Positions 7,836 through 16,906 are shown, counted from the first letter of the stretch. The stretch is DNA of 64,000 bases from Streptomyces sp. SS1-1 (GCF_008973465.1 NZ_WBXN01000004.1:5992501-6056500), one strand, 5' to 3'. Made by a program: numbers and translations. Notes: generated from the letters alone by a model not told the origin.

Positions 7836-9788
7836 GTGCGGACTCTGGCGTACGGATCATGGCCCTCGCCGATCGACGCGGGCCTCGCCGCCGCGCACGA
7901 CGGGCGGCCCGACTTCGTGGGCTTCGTCGGTGACGAGGCCTGGTGGACGGAACCGCGGCCCGCCGAGGGCGGCCGGCGCACCCTCGTGCGCCGCCGCGCC
8001 GACGGGCACGAGGAGTCGGTGCTGCCCCCGCCGTGGAACGTGCGCAGCCGCGTCATGGAGTACGGCGGGCAGCCGTGGGCCGGCGTGAGCACCGACGGCG
8101 GGCCGCTCGTCGTCTTCGTGAACTTCGCCGACCAGCGGCTCTACCGGTACGAGGAGGGCGCCGAGCCGCGCCCGCTCACCCCGGTGTCCCCGGTGGGCGG
8201 CGGACTGCGCTGGGCGGAGCCGCTGGTGCGGGCCGACCTCGGCGAAGTGTGGTGCGTGCTGGAGGAGTTCACCGGGGAGGCGCCCACCGATGTGCGGCGC
8301 GTCCTGGCCGCCGTCCCGCTCGACGGCTCCGCGGCGGACGACCGGGACGCCGTACGCGAACTCACCGACGGGCGGCACCGGTTCGTCACCGGGGCGCGGA
8401 TCTCACCGGACGGACGGCGGGCCGCCTGGCTGGCCTGGGACCACCCCCGGATGCCCTGGGACGGCACGGAACTGCTCGTCGCGGACATCACCGCCGACGG
8501 GACGTTCGAGAACACCCGGAGCGTCGCGGGCGGCCCCGAGGAGTCCGTCGCCCAGGCCGACTGGACGCCCGACGGCCGGCTGCTGCACACCAGCGACGCC
8601 GGCGGCTGGTGGAACCTGTACCGCGACGGCGAACCCCTGTGCCCGCGCGAGGAGGAGTTCGGCGGGCCGCTGTGGCAGCTCGGCCTGCGCTGGTCCGCCC
8701 CGCTCGACAGCGGCCTCGTCGCCGTCCTGCACGGCCGCGGCGCCCTGCGCCTGGGCGTCCTGGACCCGGAGACCGGCGAGATCGTCGACGCGCCCGGCCC
8801 CTGGACCGAGTTCGCGCCGACCCTCGCCGTCCACGGCGAGCGGATCGTGGCCGTCGGCGCCGGCCCGCTCACCGCGCACGAGGTCGTCGAACTGGACACC
8901 CGCACCGGCCACTGCCGGGTGATCGGCGCCGCCCACCGGGACGCCGTGGACCCCGCCCACTACCCGGAACCGCAAGTCCGCACCTTCACCGGCCCCTCCG
9001 GCGAGGACATCCACGCGCACGTCTACCCGCCCCGGCACCCGGACTGCGCGGCCCCCGACGGCACGCTGCCGCCGTACGTCGTCTGGGCGCACGGCGGCCC
9101 CACCTCCCGCTCGCCCCTCGTCCTCGACCTGACCGTCGCCTACTTCACCTCGCGCGGCATCGGCGTCGCCGAGGTCAACTACGGCGGCTCCACCGGGTAC
9201 GGCCGGGCCTACCGCGAACGGCTCCGCGAGCAGTGGGGCGTCGTCGACGTCGAGGACTGCGCGGCCGTCGCGCTCGCCCTCGCCGACGAGGGCACCGCCG
9301 ACCGCGACCGGCTCGCCATCCGCGGCGGCAGCGCGGGCGGCTGGACCACGGCCGCGTCGCTGACGAGCACCGACGTCTACGCCTGCGGCACGATCATCTA
9401 CCCGATCCTCGACCTGACCGGCTGGGGAACCGGGGAGACCCACGACTTCGAGTCGCAGTACCTGGAGAGCCTCGTCGGACCGCTCGCCGAGGTGCCCGGC
9501 CGGTACGAGGACCGCTCACCCGTCACCCGCGCCGACCGGCTCACCGCGCCCTTCCTGCTGCTCCAGGGCCTGGACGACGTCATCTGCCCGCCCGCCCAGT
9601 GCGAACGGTTCCTCGCCCGGCTGGAGGGCCGGGACGTGCCGCACGCCTACCTCGCCTTCGAGGGGGAGGGCCACGGGTTCCGCCGCGCGGACACCATGGT
9701 CCGGGCCCTGGAAGCCGAACTGTCCCTGTACGCCCAGGTCTTCGGCTTCGACCCGCCCGGCGTCCCCACCCTGGAGCTCGGCAAGTGA
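7836..9788 (+). CDS. S9-family prolyl-oligopeptidase-type peptidase
   Basis: 650 residues: an N-terminal beta-propeller (about residues 1-390, with repeated W-x-P/DGRLL-type strands) and a C-terminal alpha/beta-hydrolase domain. The catalytic triad is visible: Ser in IRGGSAGGWTT, Asp in LQGLDDVICPP and His in FEGEGHGFRR; the oxyanion-side segment VWAHGGPTS is also present. The S9C group (dipeptidyl or acylaminoacyl peptidases) hydrolyses short peptides in the cytoplasm. Start chosen as GTG at 7836, preceded by GGGGGA; the frame is open far upstream but in a shadow of the M20 gene. The stop overlaps the GTG of the next gene (GTGA). Confidence 0.92.
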   Translation: MRTLAYGSWPSPIDAGLAAAHDGRPDFVGFVGDEAWWTEPRPAEGGRRTLVRRRADGHEESVLPPPWNVRSRVMEYGGQPWAGVSTDGGPLVVFVNFADQRLYRYEEGAEPRPLTPVSPVGGGLRWAEPLVRADLGEVWCVLEEFTGEAPTDVRRVLAAVPLDGSAADDRDAVRELTDGRHRFVTGARISPDGRRAAWLAWDHPRMPWDGTELLVADITADGTFENTRSVAGGPEESVAQADWTPDGRLLHTSDAGGWWNLYRDGEPLCPREEEFGGPLWQLGLRWSAPLDSGLVAVLHGRGALRLGVLDPETGEIVDAPGPWTEFAPTLAVHGERIVAVGAGPLTAHEVVELDTRTGHCRVIGAAHRDAVDPAHYPEPQVRTFTGPSGEDIHAHVYPPRHPDCAAPDGTLPPYVVWAHGGPTSRSPLVLDLTVAYFTSRGIGVAEVNYGGSTGYGRAYRERLREQWGVVDVEDCAAVALALADEGTADRDRLAIRGGSAGGWTTAASLTSTDVYACGTIIYPILDLTGWGTGETHDFESQYLESLVGPLAEVPGRYEDRSPVTRADRLTAPFLLLQGLDDVICPPAQCERFLARLEGRDVPHAYLAFEGEGHGFRRADTMVRALEAELSLYAQVFGFDPPGVPTLELGK

Positions 9789-10720
9789 CCCCGCCCCTGA
9801 AGCCGTTGCGCCGGCCGGCCCGGCTCGCCGCCGGTGCCCGCGTGGCCGTCGTCGCGCCCAGCGGGCCGGTGCCCGACGAGCGGATCGAGGCCGGCCTCGA
9901 CGTGCTGCGCGGCTGGGACCTCGACCCGGTGGTGGCCCCGTACGTTCGCGGCCGGCACGAGCGGTTCGGCTATCTCGCGGCCACCGACGCCGACCGGGCC
10001 GCCGACCTCCAGCGCGCCTGGTGCGACCCGTCCGTCGACGCCGTGCTCTGCGCGCGCGGCGGGTACGGCGCCCAGCGCATGGTCGACCTGCTCGACTGGG
10101 ACGCCATGGCGGCGGCCGGACCGAAGGTGTTCGTCGGGTTCAGCGACATCACCGCGCTCCACGAGGCGTTCGCCGTGCGGCTGGGACTCGCCACCCTGCA
10201 CGGCCCGATGGCCGCCGGCGTCGACTTCATCCAGCACGCCCGGGCCCGGGACCATCTGCGGGCCACCCTCTTCGCACCCGAGACGGTGCGGGTCATCGCC
10301 TCCGGCGGCTCCGCGCTCGTACCGGGCCGGGCCCACGGCGTCACCCTCGGCGGCTGCCTCACCCTGCTCACCTCCGAACTGGGCACCCCGCACGCCCGTA
10401 CCTCGGCGGACGGCGGCCTGCTCTGCCTGGAGGACGTCGGGGAGGAGCCGTACCGGCTCGACCGGGCCCTCACCCAACTCCTGCGCGCGGGCCTGCTCGA
10501 CGGGGTGCGCGGCATCCTGCTCGGTTCGTGGGAGGAGTGCGGGCCCTACGAGGAGGTGCGCGCCGTGCTGGAGGACCGGCTGGGCGGGCTCGGCGTGCCC
10601 GTCGCGGAGGAGTTCGGGTTCGGGCACGGCGCGGGCGCGCTCACCATCCCCTTCGGGCTCGGCGCCGAACTCGACGCCGACGCGGGCACCTTGACGCTGG
10701 ACGAACCCGCGCTGCGCTGA
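9785..10720 (+). CDS. S66-family LD-carboxypeptidase (LdcA/MccF type)
   Basis: 311 residues, normal for S66. Visible features: an N-terminal VAVVAPSGPVPDERIEAGLDVL fold, CARGGYGAQRMVDLLDW, the nucleophile-elbow region FVGFSDITALHEAF, the catalytic Glu segment LCLEDVGEEPYRLDRAL and the His segment GFGHGAGALTIPFG. Family members cut LD bonds in murein tetrapeptides (LdcA) or inactivate microcin-C-like peptidyl nucleotides (MccF). With M55 and M20 enzymes in the same operon, murein tripeptide/tetrapeptide recycling is the simplest role (inference). The GTG start overlaps the S9 stop by four bases. Confidence 0.92.
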   Translation: MTPPLKPLRRPARLAAGARVAVVAPSGPVPDERIEAGLDVLRGWDLDPVVAPYVRGRHERFGYLAATDADRAADLQRAWCDPSVDAVLCARGGYGAQRMVDLLDWDAMAAAGPKVFVGFSDITALHEAFAVRLGLATLHGPMAAGVDFIQHARARDHLRATLFAPETVRVIASGGSALVPGRAHGVTLGGCLTLLTSELGTPHARTSADGGLLCLEDVGEEPYRLDRALTQLLRAGLLDGVRGILLGSWEECGPYEEVRAVLEDRLGGLGVPVAEEFGFGHGAGALTIPFGLGAELDADAGTLTLDEPALR

Positions 10721-10803
10721 CCGCCGGTCACGGCGTGTGACCGCACCTGTACGCCGCGGCCGCTCGTCGTGCGGGGACCCGGGCCCGGGAGCATGCTGGA
10801 GGC

Positions 10804-11061
10804 ATGGCCCCGAAGACGTCCCGCCGCGCACCGAGCGCGGACGACCGGCGGGGCGGCCTGGCGGGAGCGCTGACCCCCCGCCGGATCGCCGCGCTGGTGC
10901 TGCTCGCCCTCGCCCTCGTCTTCATCTTCGAGAACACCGAGGACACCGAGATCCGGCTGCTGGTCCCCGTGGTGACCATGCCCCTGTGGGTCGCCCTGCT
11001 CGGCATGGGCGTCCTCGGCGCGCTCGTCGGCGCCCTCTCACTGGCACGCCGGCGCCGTTGA
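10804..11061 (+). CDS. small LapA/DUF1049-like membrane protein
   Basis: 85 residues with two hydrophobic helices: about 29-42 (AALVLLALALVFIFENT) and 56-79 (MPLWVALLGMGVLGALVGAL). The FIFENTEDTEIRLLVPVVTMPLWVALL pattern matches the lipopolysaccharide-assembly A/DUF1049 family, where a short F-x-x-E/Q-N-x-x-x-x-x-I/V-x-F/L turn joins two transmembrane helices. The N-terminus is basic and the C-terminus ends in RRRR, so both ends are probably cytoplasmic. No clear ribosome site is optimally spaced before the ATG (GGAGG is only one base away), so the mRNA may be leaderless. Function in Gram-positives is unknown. Confidence 0.78.
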   Translation: MAPKTSRRAPSADDRRGGLAGALTPRRIAALVLLALALVFIFENTEDTEIRLLVPVVTMPLWVALLGMGVLGALVGALSLARRRR

Positions 11062-11080
11062 CGGGACGTAGGCTGACCGG

Positions 11081-11638
11081 ATGCCGCACCACCCCGCCTC
11101 CCCCTACCTCGCCGAGGGCCCCCGTGTGGGCATACGCCACTTCACCTACGAGGACGGCGCCGAGTTCACCGCGCGCGCCCGCGAGAGCAGGGAACTGCAC
11201 CGGCCCTGGCTCTTCCCGCCCGACACCGCCGCCGCGTACACCGCGTACGCGGGACGGCTGATCGAGGACCGCACCAAGGCCGGCTTCCTGGTCTGCGCCA
11301 AGGACGACGGCGGCGCCCTCGCCGGCTACATCAACATCAACAACATCGTGCAGGGCGCCTTCTGCAGCGGCGCCCTCGGCTACGGCGCCTTCGCGCACGC
11401 CGCCGGGCGCGGCCTCATGCGGGAGGGCCTGGACCTCGTCGTCGACCACGCCTTTGGGATGATGGGCCTGCACCGGCTGGAGATCAACGTGCAGCCCGGC
11501 AACGCCGCCTCCATCGGGCTCGCCCGCGCCTGCGGGTTCCGGCTGGAGGGCTACTCGCCGGACATGCTCTTCATCGACGGCGCGTGGCGGGACCACGAAC
11601 GCTGGGCGATCACCACGGAGATGCGCGGCCCGCGCTGA
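11081..11638 (+). CDS. GNAT N-acetyltransferase (RimJ/RimL type)
   Basis: 185 residues. The fold is recognisable from VGIRHFTYEDGAEFTARARES, a central GYININNIVQGAFCSGALGYG, the acetyl-CoA loop region FAHAAGRGLMREGLDLVVDHAF and the conserved GLHRLEINVQPGNAASIGLARACGFRLEGYS typical of ribosomal-protein alanine acetyltransferase relatives. Likely acetylates an alpha-amino group of a protein or small molecule using acetyl-CoA; the target cannot be told. It lies 19 bases after the LapA-like gene and converges on the VOC gene. Confidence 0.9.
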   Translation: MPHHPASPYLAEGPRVGIRHFTYEDGAEFTARARESRELHRPWLFPPDTAAAYTAYAGRLIEDRTKAGFLVCAKDDGGALAGYININNIVQGAFCSGALGYGAFAHAAGRGLMREGLDLVVDHAFGMMGLHRLEINVQPGNAASIGLARACGFRLEGYSPDMLFIDGAWRDHERWAITTEMRGPR

Positions 11639-11656
11639 CCGTGCCGCGCGGCCCGC

Positions 11657-12004
11657 TCAGGTCCTGCGGTCCGCGTACTCGTAGATCGCCCCGTCCGGGT
11701 GCATCGCGATGAGGTTGCGGCCCACCGGCGTGGGGACCGGGCCCGCCACGATGTGCGCGCCCATCTCGCTCAGCACCTTCTGGGCCTCCTCGACGTCGGA
11801 GACCGCGATCGTCGCCGCGACCTTGCGCAGCACCTCCAGCTCCGCCCGCGGCCCGCTCATCAGGAGGAAGCACCCGACCGCGGCCACCTGCACACCGCCG
11901 CGCTCGAAGCGCAGGGCCGTGCCGCCGGCGAGGCGTTCGTAGAAGGGGACCGCGGCCTCCAGGTCGTCGACGCACACGCGCAGCGTGGCTCCCAGAATCT
12001 CCAT
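11657..12004 (-). CDS. VOC-superfamily (glyoxalase/bleomycin-resistance-like) protein
   Basis: 115 residues forming one VOC module of two beta-alpha-beta3 repeats: LGATLRVCVDDLEAAVPFYERL at the start and the second repeat AATIAVSDVEEAQKVLSEMGAHIVAGPVPTPVGRNLIAMHPDGAIYEYADR at the end. One module alone normally dimerises to make a metal site. The usual second-repeat Glu is present (AIYEY), but His ligands are not clear, so catalytic activity is uncertain. Convergent with the GNAT gene. Confidence 0.8.
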   Translation of the reverse strand: MEILGATLRVCVDDLEAAVPFYERLAGGTALRFERGGVQVAAVGCFLLMSGPRAELEVLRKVAATIAVSDVEEAQKVLSEMGAHIVAGPVPTPVGRNLIAMHPDGAIYEYADRRT

Positions 12005-12068
12005 GCCGAAAAGCCTAGTGGGGAGCCCCCTCCGCCGGTGATCGCTTCACGCGATCCCCTCACTCCCC

Positions 12069-12093
12069 GTTACCCGACGGTCCGTCCGGGTAC
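12069..12093 (+). promoter_or_regulatory. candidate sigma-B-like promoter upstream of the 12103 gene
   Basis: GTTA at 12069-12072, 15 bases, then GGGTAC at 12088-12093. The Streptomyces SigB-type consensus is close to GNNT-N14/16-GGGTAY; here the -35 ends in A, so the match is partial. Transcription would start around 12100, only a few bases before the ATG at 12103, which has no ribosome site, so a leaderless mRNA is possible. Confidence 0.4.
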
Positions 12094-12102
12094 CCGCCGG
12101 CC

Positions 12103-12516
12103 ATGGACCGCTTGGATCATCTTGAGCATCTGGACAAGCACCTGGTCGACGAACTGGCGCAGGTGGCACGGGAGACCGTGCGCGACGAACTGCGCGAGCA
12201 GACGCGCCGGCAGCGCCGCCGCGCCGCGCTCTACGCAGGATCGGGCGCCGCCGCGCTGTACGCCGGAGCGGCCCTCGCGCTGGCCCTGGGCCTCGGCCTC
12301 GCCGCCGGGCTGCCCGGCTGGGCCGCCGCGCTGATCACCGCGGTGGTCCTCGGCGCGGTGGCCTACGCCCTGCGCGCGGCGGCCCGCCCGTCCCGGGGGC
12401 ACGGCGACACGACCGCGGCCCGGGGGACCGCCATGGACGGCACGCCGTACCCGCCGAAGCCGTCCGCCCCGCCCACCGCCGGCCAGGCACCGGCCGCCCC
12501 CCACGAGCACCGGTAG
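12103..12516 (+). CDS. membrane protein resembling phage-holin-like DUF1469 family
   Basis: 137 residues. A charged amphipathic N-terminal helix (about 1-40, rich in Asp, Glu, Arg and Leu) is followed by two hydrophobic helices (about 45-70 and 74-90) and then a 40-residue low-complexity Pro/Ala/Gly tail ending PHEHR. This two-helix layout after a long cytoplasmic helix is shared with actinobacterial proteins annotated as phage-holin-like or DUF1469, which are not proven holins. There is no ribosome binding site between the candidate promoter and the ATG. The function is unknown. Confidence 0.7.
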   Translation: MDRLDHLEHLDKHLVDELAQVARETVRDELREQTRRQRRRAALYAGSGAAALYAGAALALALGLGLAAGLPGWAAALITAVVLGAVAYALRAAARPSRGHGDTTAARGTAMDGTPYPPKPSAPPTAGQAPAAPHEHR

Positions 12517-12622
12517 CCGCCCGGCCGGGTGAGTCGGTGCCGACGTTTGGGGGCACGGGGCAGGGGGACGCGGAAGGCTCCCGAGGTATGCGACACGCGA
12601 TCGACAAGGCCGGAGGCCCACC

Positions 12623-14140
12623 GTGAGTCGACCCCGCATCGTGATCGTCGGCGCCGGATTCGCCGGGTACCGTGCCGCCCGCACTCTGTCCCGGCTCACC
12701 CGGCACCAGGCCGACATCACCCTGCTCAACCCGACCGACTACTTCCTGTACCTGCCCCTGCTGCCCCAGGTCGCCGCCGGCATCCTGGAGCCCCGCCGGG
12801 TCACCGTCTCCCTCTCCGGCACCCTGCCGCACGTCCGGCTGGTGCTCGGCGAGGCCGACGGCATCGACCTCGACGGCCGCACCGTGCGCTACACCGATCC
12901 GGAGGGCGGGGCCGGCACCCTCTCCTACGACCGGCTCGTGCTCGCCGCGGGCAGCGTCAACAAGCTGCTGCCCATCCCGGGCGTCGCCGAGCACGCCCAC
13001 GGCTTCCGCAGCCTGCCCGAGGCGCTGTACCTGCGCGACCACGTCACCCGGCAGATGGAACTCGCCGCCGCGGGCGACGACCCCGCGCGCTGCCAGGCCC
13101 GCTGCACCTTCGTCGTGGTCGGCGCCGGATACACCGGCACCGAGGTCGCCGCGCACGGCCAGCTGTTCACCGACGCCCAGGTGCGCAAGCACCCGCTGCG
13201 CGCCGGGATGCGCCCGCGCTGGATGCTGCTCGACATCGCCGACCGCGTCCTGCCGGAGCTGGACGAACGGCTCGCCCGCACCGCCGACGAGGTGCTGCGG
13301 CAACGCGGCGTCGACGTGCGGATGGGCACCTCCGTCAAGGAGGCCACCCACGACGGGGTCCTGCTGACCGACGGCGAGTTCGTGCCCACCCGCTCCCTGG
13401 TCTGGTGCGTCGGCGTACGGCCCGACCCCCTCGCCGCCGCCCTCGAACTGCCCCTGGAACGCGGCCGGCTGCTCGTCGACCCGCACCTCCAGGTGCCGGG
13501 CCGCGCCGAGCTGTTCGCCGCCGGGGACGCGGCCGCCGTACCCGACCTGGAGAAGCCCGGCTCGTACACGCCGATGACCGCGCAGCACGCCTGGCGGCAG
13601 GGCAGGACCGTCGCCCACAACGTCGCCGCGTCCCTCGGTATGGGGGAGCAGCGCGCCTACCGCCACCGCGACCTGGGCTTCGTCGTCGACCTCGGCGGTG
13701 TGAAGGCGGCCGCCAACCCGCTCGGCGTGCACCTGTCCGGGCCGGTGGCGGGCGCCGTCACCCGCGGATACCACCTCGCCGCGATGCCCGGCAACCGGGT
13801 GCGGGTCGCCGCCGACTGGGTGCTGGACGCCGTACTGCCGCGCCAGGCCGTGCAGTTGGGCCTCGTGCGCTCGTGGTCGGTGCCGCTCGACACCGCCTCA
13901 CCGGAGCTGGTCCGCATGCCCGGCGGCCCGGACGGGGTGAAGGCGCCGGACCGCGACGAACCGGCGAAGGAGACGTCCGGGGAGTCCGACCCCATGCGGG
14001 ATCCCGACGCCGTCCGGCACCCCGAACCCCCGGGCCCGGTGAAGCGCCCCGAACGCCCGGAGCAGCGCGAGGAGAAGGCGCAGCACCGCAAGAAGTCCAC
14101 CGCCTCGACCTCCCGGAAGGGGACCCATGAACACCGATGA
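12623..14140 (+). CDS. type II NADH dehydrogenase-like FAD/NAD(P)-dependent oxidoreductase
   Basis: 505 residues. FAD-binding GxGxxG is at the N-terminus (IVIVGAGFAGYRAARTL), the second NAD(P) site is VVVGAGYTGTEVAAHGQ (about residues 168-184), and ELFAAGDAAAVPDLEKPGSYTPMTAQHAWRQG is the conserved C-terminal FAD contact. A membrane-anchoring amphipathic region near RQAVQLGLVRSW is consistent with NDH-2 enzymes that pass electrons from NADH to menaquinone without proton pumping. About 75 C-terminal residues are a charged Pro/Glu/Lys-rich extension not needed for catalysis. The start is GTG after GGAGGCCCACC. The stop lies inside the transketolase gene (14-base overlap). Confidence 0.88.
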   Translation: MSRPRIVIVGAGFAGYRAARTLSRLTRHQADITLLNPTDYFLYLPLLPQVAAGILEPRRVTVSLSGTLPHVRLVLGEADGIDLDGRTVRYTDPEGGAGTLSYDRLVLAAGSVNKLLPIPGVAEHAHGFRSLPEALYLRDHVTRQMELAAAGDDPARCQARCTFVVVGAGYTGTEVAAHGQLFTDAQVRKHPLRAGMRPRWMLLDIADRVLPELDERLARTADEVLRQRGVDVRMGTSVKEATHDGVLLTDGEFVPTRSLVWCVGVRPDPLAAALELPLERGRLLVDPHLQVPGRAELFAAGDAAAVPDLEKPGSYTPMTAQHAWRQGRTVAHNVAASLGMGEQRAYRHRDLGFVVDLGGVKAAANPLGVHLSGPVAGAVTRGYHLAAMPGNRVRVAADWVLDAVLPRQAVQLGLVRSWSVPLDTASPELVRMPGGPDGVKAPDRDEPAKETSGESDPMRDPDAVRHPEPPGPVKRPERPEQREEKAQHRKKSTASTSRKGTHEHR

Positions 14141-15974
14141 ACTCGTCGAGCTCGGCCAGCAGTTGCGCGTGGACAGCGTGCGCGCCTCCGCCGCCGCGGG
14201 CTCGGGGCATCCGACGTCGTCGATGTCCGCGGCCGACCTGGTGGCCGTCCTGTTCGCCAACCACCTGCGCTACGACATGGACCGGCCCGAACACCCCGGC
14301 AACGACCGCTTCATCCTGTCCAAGGGCCACGCGTCGCCGCTGCTGTACTCCGCCTACAAGGCCGCCGGGGCCATCGAGGACGGGGAACTCCTCACGTTCC
14401 GCAAGCTCGGCAGCCGCCTCGAAGGACACCCCACGCCGCGCCGGCTGCCCTACGTGGAGACCGCCACCGGATCGCTCGGGCAGGGCCTGCCGATCGGCGT
14501 CGGCGTCGCCCTCGCGGGACGGCGCCTGGACCGCACCGGCTACCGCGTCTGGGTGCTGTGCGGCGACAGCGAACTCGCCGAGGGTTCCGTGTGGGAGGCC
14601 GCCGAGCACGCCGCCTTCGAGGGCCTGGACAACCTCACCGCGATCGTCGACGTGAACCGGCTCGGGCAGCGCGGCCCCACCCGGCACGGCCACGACCTCG
14701 ACGCCTACGCCCGCCGCTTCCAGGCGTTCGGCTGGCACACCATCGAGATCGACGGCCACGACGTGGACGCCATCGACCGCGCCTACGGCGAGGCCCGCTC
14801 CACCACCGGACAGCCCACCGTCGTCCTCGCCCGCACCCTCAAGGGCAAGGGCGTCGCGTCCGTCCAGGACCGCGAGGGCCTGCACGGCAAGCCGCTCCCG
14901 GAGGCCGACGAGGCCATCGCCGAGCTCGGCGGCCGCCGCGACCGCACCTTCCACGTCCACGAACCGCTCACCTCCGGCCAGCCGCGCCCCGTGCCGTCCG
15001 GGGACGCCGACCTGCCCCGCTGGGACCGGGGCGAGAAGGTCGCCACCCGCGACGCCTACGGCCACGCCCTCGCCGCGCTCGGCTCCGGCCGCGGCGACGT
15101 CGTCGCCCTCGACGGCGAGGTCAGCGACTCCACGCGCGCCGAGTTCTTCGCCAAGGAACACCCCGAGCGGTTCTTCGAGTGCTACATCGCCGAACAGCAG
15201 CTCGTCGCCGCCGCCGTGGGCCTCTCGACCCGCGGCTGGGTGCCGTACGCGTCGACGTTCGCGGCCTTCCTGACCCGCGCCCACGACTTCGTGCGCATGG
15301 CCGCGGTCAGCGGCGCCGGGATCAACCTGGCCGGCTCCCACGCGGGCGTCGCCATCGGGCAGGACGGCCCGAGCCAGATGGGCCTGGAGGACCTGGCGAT
15401 GATGCGGTCCGTGTACGGCTCGACCGTGCTGTACCCCTGCGACGCCAACCAGACCGCCAAACTCGTCGCGGCCATGGCGGACCTCGACGGCGTGCGCTAC
15501 CTGCGCACCTCGCGCGGCGCCGACCCCGTCCTGTACGGCCCCGACGAGGAGTTCCCGGTCGGCGGCAGCAAGGTGCTGCGCTCCGGCGAGCAGGACAGGC
15601 TGACCCTGGTCGCGGCCGGTGTCACCGTCCACGAGGCGCTCGCCGCCGCCGACGCACTGGCCCGCGACGGCATCGACGTCCGGGTCGTCGACCTGTACTC
15701 GGTCAAGCCCGTCGACCGCGAGACCCTGCGCCGGGCGGCCGAGGAGACCGGCTGCCTGGTCACCGTGGAGGACCACCACGAGGAGGGCGGGCTCGGCGAC
15801 GCCGTCCTCGACGCCTTCACCGACGGGCGCCCCGTGCCCCGGCTGGTGCGCCTGGCCGTGCGGATGATGCCGGGCTCGGCCTCCCCCGACGAGCAGCTGC
15901 ACGCCGCCGGCATCGACGCCGCGTCCATCGCCTCCGCCGTCAAGCTGCTCGTCGAGGAGGCGGTCGTACGGTGA
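14127..15974 (+). CDS. transketolase
   Basis: 615 residues, a little shorter than the housekeeping 680-700-residue enzyme. Thiamine diphosphate motif: LCGDSELAEGSVWEAAEHAAFEGLDNLTAIVDVNRLGQ (GDG replaced by GDS, then N-x-N-x as VDVN). The N-terminal substrate-binding GSGHPTSSMSAADLVAVL, the central ECYIAEQQLVAAAVGLSTRGWVPYASTFAAFL with the catalytic Glu and the C-terminal domain VVDLYSVKPVDRETL are all present. It transfers two-carbon units between sugar phosphates. A second copy next to NDH-2 and a LigD polymerase suggests a specialised or stationary-phase form. Start ATG at 14127 overlaps the previous gene by 14 bases; the end overlaps the next GTG. Confidence 0.93.
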   Translation: MNTDELVELGQQLRVDSVRASAAAGSGHPTSSMSAADLVAVLFANHLRYDMDRPEHPGNDRFILSKGHASPLLYSAYKAAGAIEDGELLTFRKLGSRLEGHPTPRRLPYVETATGSLGQGLPIGVGVALAGRRLDRTGYRVWVLCGDSELAEGSVWEAAEHAAFEGLDNLTAIVDVNRLGQRGPTRHGHDLDAYARRFQAFGWHTIEIDGHDVDAIDRAYGEARSTTGQPTVVLARTLKGKGVASVQDREGLHGKPLPEADEAIAELGGRRDRTFHVHEPLTSGQPRPVPSGDADLPRWDRGEKVATRDAYGHALAALGSGRGDVVALDGEVSDSTRAEFFAKEHPERFFECYIAEQQLVAAAVGLSTRGWVPYASTFAAFLTRAHDFVRMAAVSGAGINLAGSHAGVAIGQDGPSQMGLEDLAMMRSVYGSTVLYPCDANQTAKLVAAMADLDGVRYLRTSRGADPVLYGPDEEFPVGGSKVLRSGEQDRLTLVAAGVTVHEALAAADALARDGIDVRVVDLYSVKPVDRETLRRAAEETGCLVTVEDHHEEGGLGDAVLDAFTDGRPVPRLVRLAVRMMPGSASPDEQLHAAGIDAASIASAVKLLVEEAVVR

Positions 15975-16906
15975 CCGGCGGCGACGGCGCCACGACGGTC
16001 CGCGCGGGCCGCCGCACCGTCCAGGTCAAGCGGGTCGGCAAGGTGCTCTTCCCCGGCGGCGGGCGAGCGAAGGAGTACACCAAGGGCGACCTCGTCGACT
16101 ACCACCGGGCGATCGCGCCCCACATGCTGCCGCACCTGCGCGGCCGCCCGCTGATGCTGGAGCGGCACCCCGACGGCCTCGACGGCCCCACGTTCATGCA
16201 GAAGAACACCCCGGAGCACTACCCGGACTGGATCACCCGGGTCGAGGTCCCCAAGGAGGACGGCACCGTCACGCACACCGTCTGCGACGACACGGCCACC
16301 CTCGTGTTCCTCGCCGACCAGGCGTGTCTGACCCTGCACCGCTGGCTGTCCCGCACCGGCACGACGGGCGGCCTCGACCACCCGGACCGGCTGGTCTTCG
16401 ACCTCGACCCGGCGGGGGACGACTTCGAACACGTCAGAGAGGCCGCGCGGCGGCTCCATGAACTCCTGGACGAACTGGAACTCCCGTCGGCGCCCATGAC
16501 GACCGGCTCGCGCGGCCTGCACGTCGTCGTCCCCCTCGACGGCCGGGACGACTTCGACGCCGTCCGGGACTTCGCGCACGAGGTCGCCGGGACGCTGGCC
16601 GAGGCCCACCCGGACCGGCTGACCACCGCCGCCCGCAAGAAGGACCGCGGCGACCGCCTCTACCTGGACGTCCAGCGCAACGCCTACGCCCAGACCGCCG
16701 TCGCCCCCTACACCGTCCGCGCCCTGCCCGGCGCCCCCGTCGCCACCCCGGTGACCTGGGACGCCGTCGACGACCCGGAGCTGCACGCACGCCGCTGGAG
16801 CATCGCCGACGCCGTCGAGCAGGCCGCGACGGACCCCTGGGCGGGACTCGGCCGGGCCCGCGCCCTCGGGCCGGCCCGCCGCCGCCTCGCGACCCTGCGC
16901 GACTGA
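15971..16906 (+). CDS. LigD-type NHEJ polymerase-domain protein
   Basis: 311 residues corresponding to the stand-alone primase/polymerase domain of bacterial LigD. Visible: a RPLMLERHPDGLDGPTFMQKN segment, catalytic DLDP in RLVFDLDPAGDDF (two metal-binding aspartates), TGSRGLHVVVPLDG, then RLYLDVQRNAYAQTAVAPYTVRALPGAPVATPV with the third acidic residue. No ligase or phosphoesterase domain is fused. Such proteins add ribonucleotides or fill gaps during non-homologous end joining with Ku and a separate ligase, neither of which is in this window. The GTG start overlaps the transketolase stop by four bases, giving a three-gene coupled operon. Confidence 0.92.
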   Translation: MTGGDGATTVRAGRRTVQVKRVGKVLFPGGGRAKEYTKGDLVDYHRAIAPHMLPHLRGRPLMLERHPDGLDGPTFMQKNTPEHYPDWITRVEVPKEDGTVTHTVCDDTATLVFLADQACLTLHRWLSRTGTTGGLDHPDRLVFDLDPAGDDFEHVREAARRLHELLDELELPSAPMTTGSRGLHVVVPLDGRDDFDAVRDFAHEVAGTLAEAHPDRLTTAARKKDRGDRLYLDVQRNAYAQTAVAPYTVRALPGAPVATPVTWDAVDDPELHARRWSIADAVEQAATDPWAGLGRARALGPARRRLATLRD

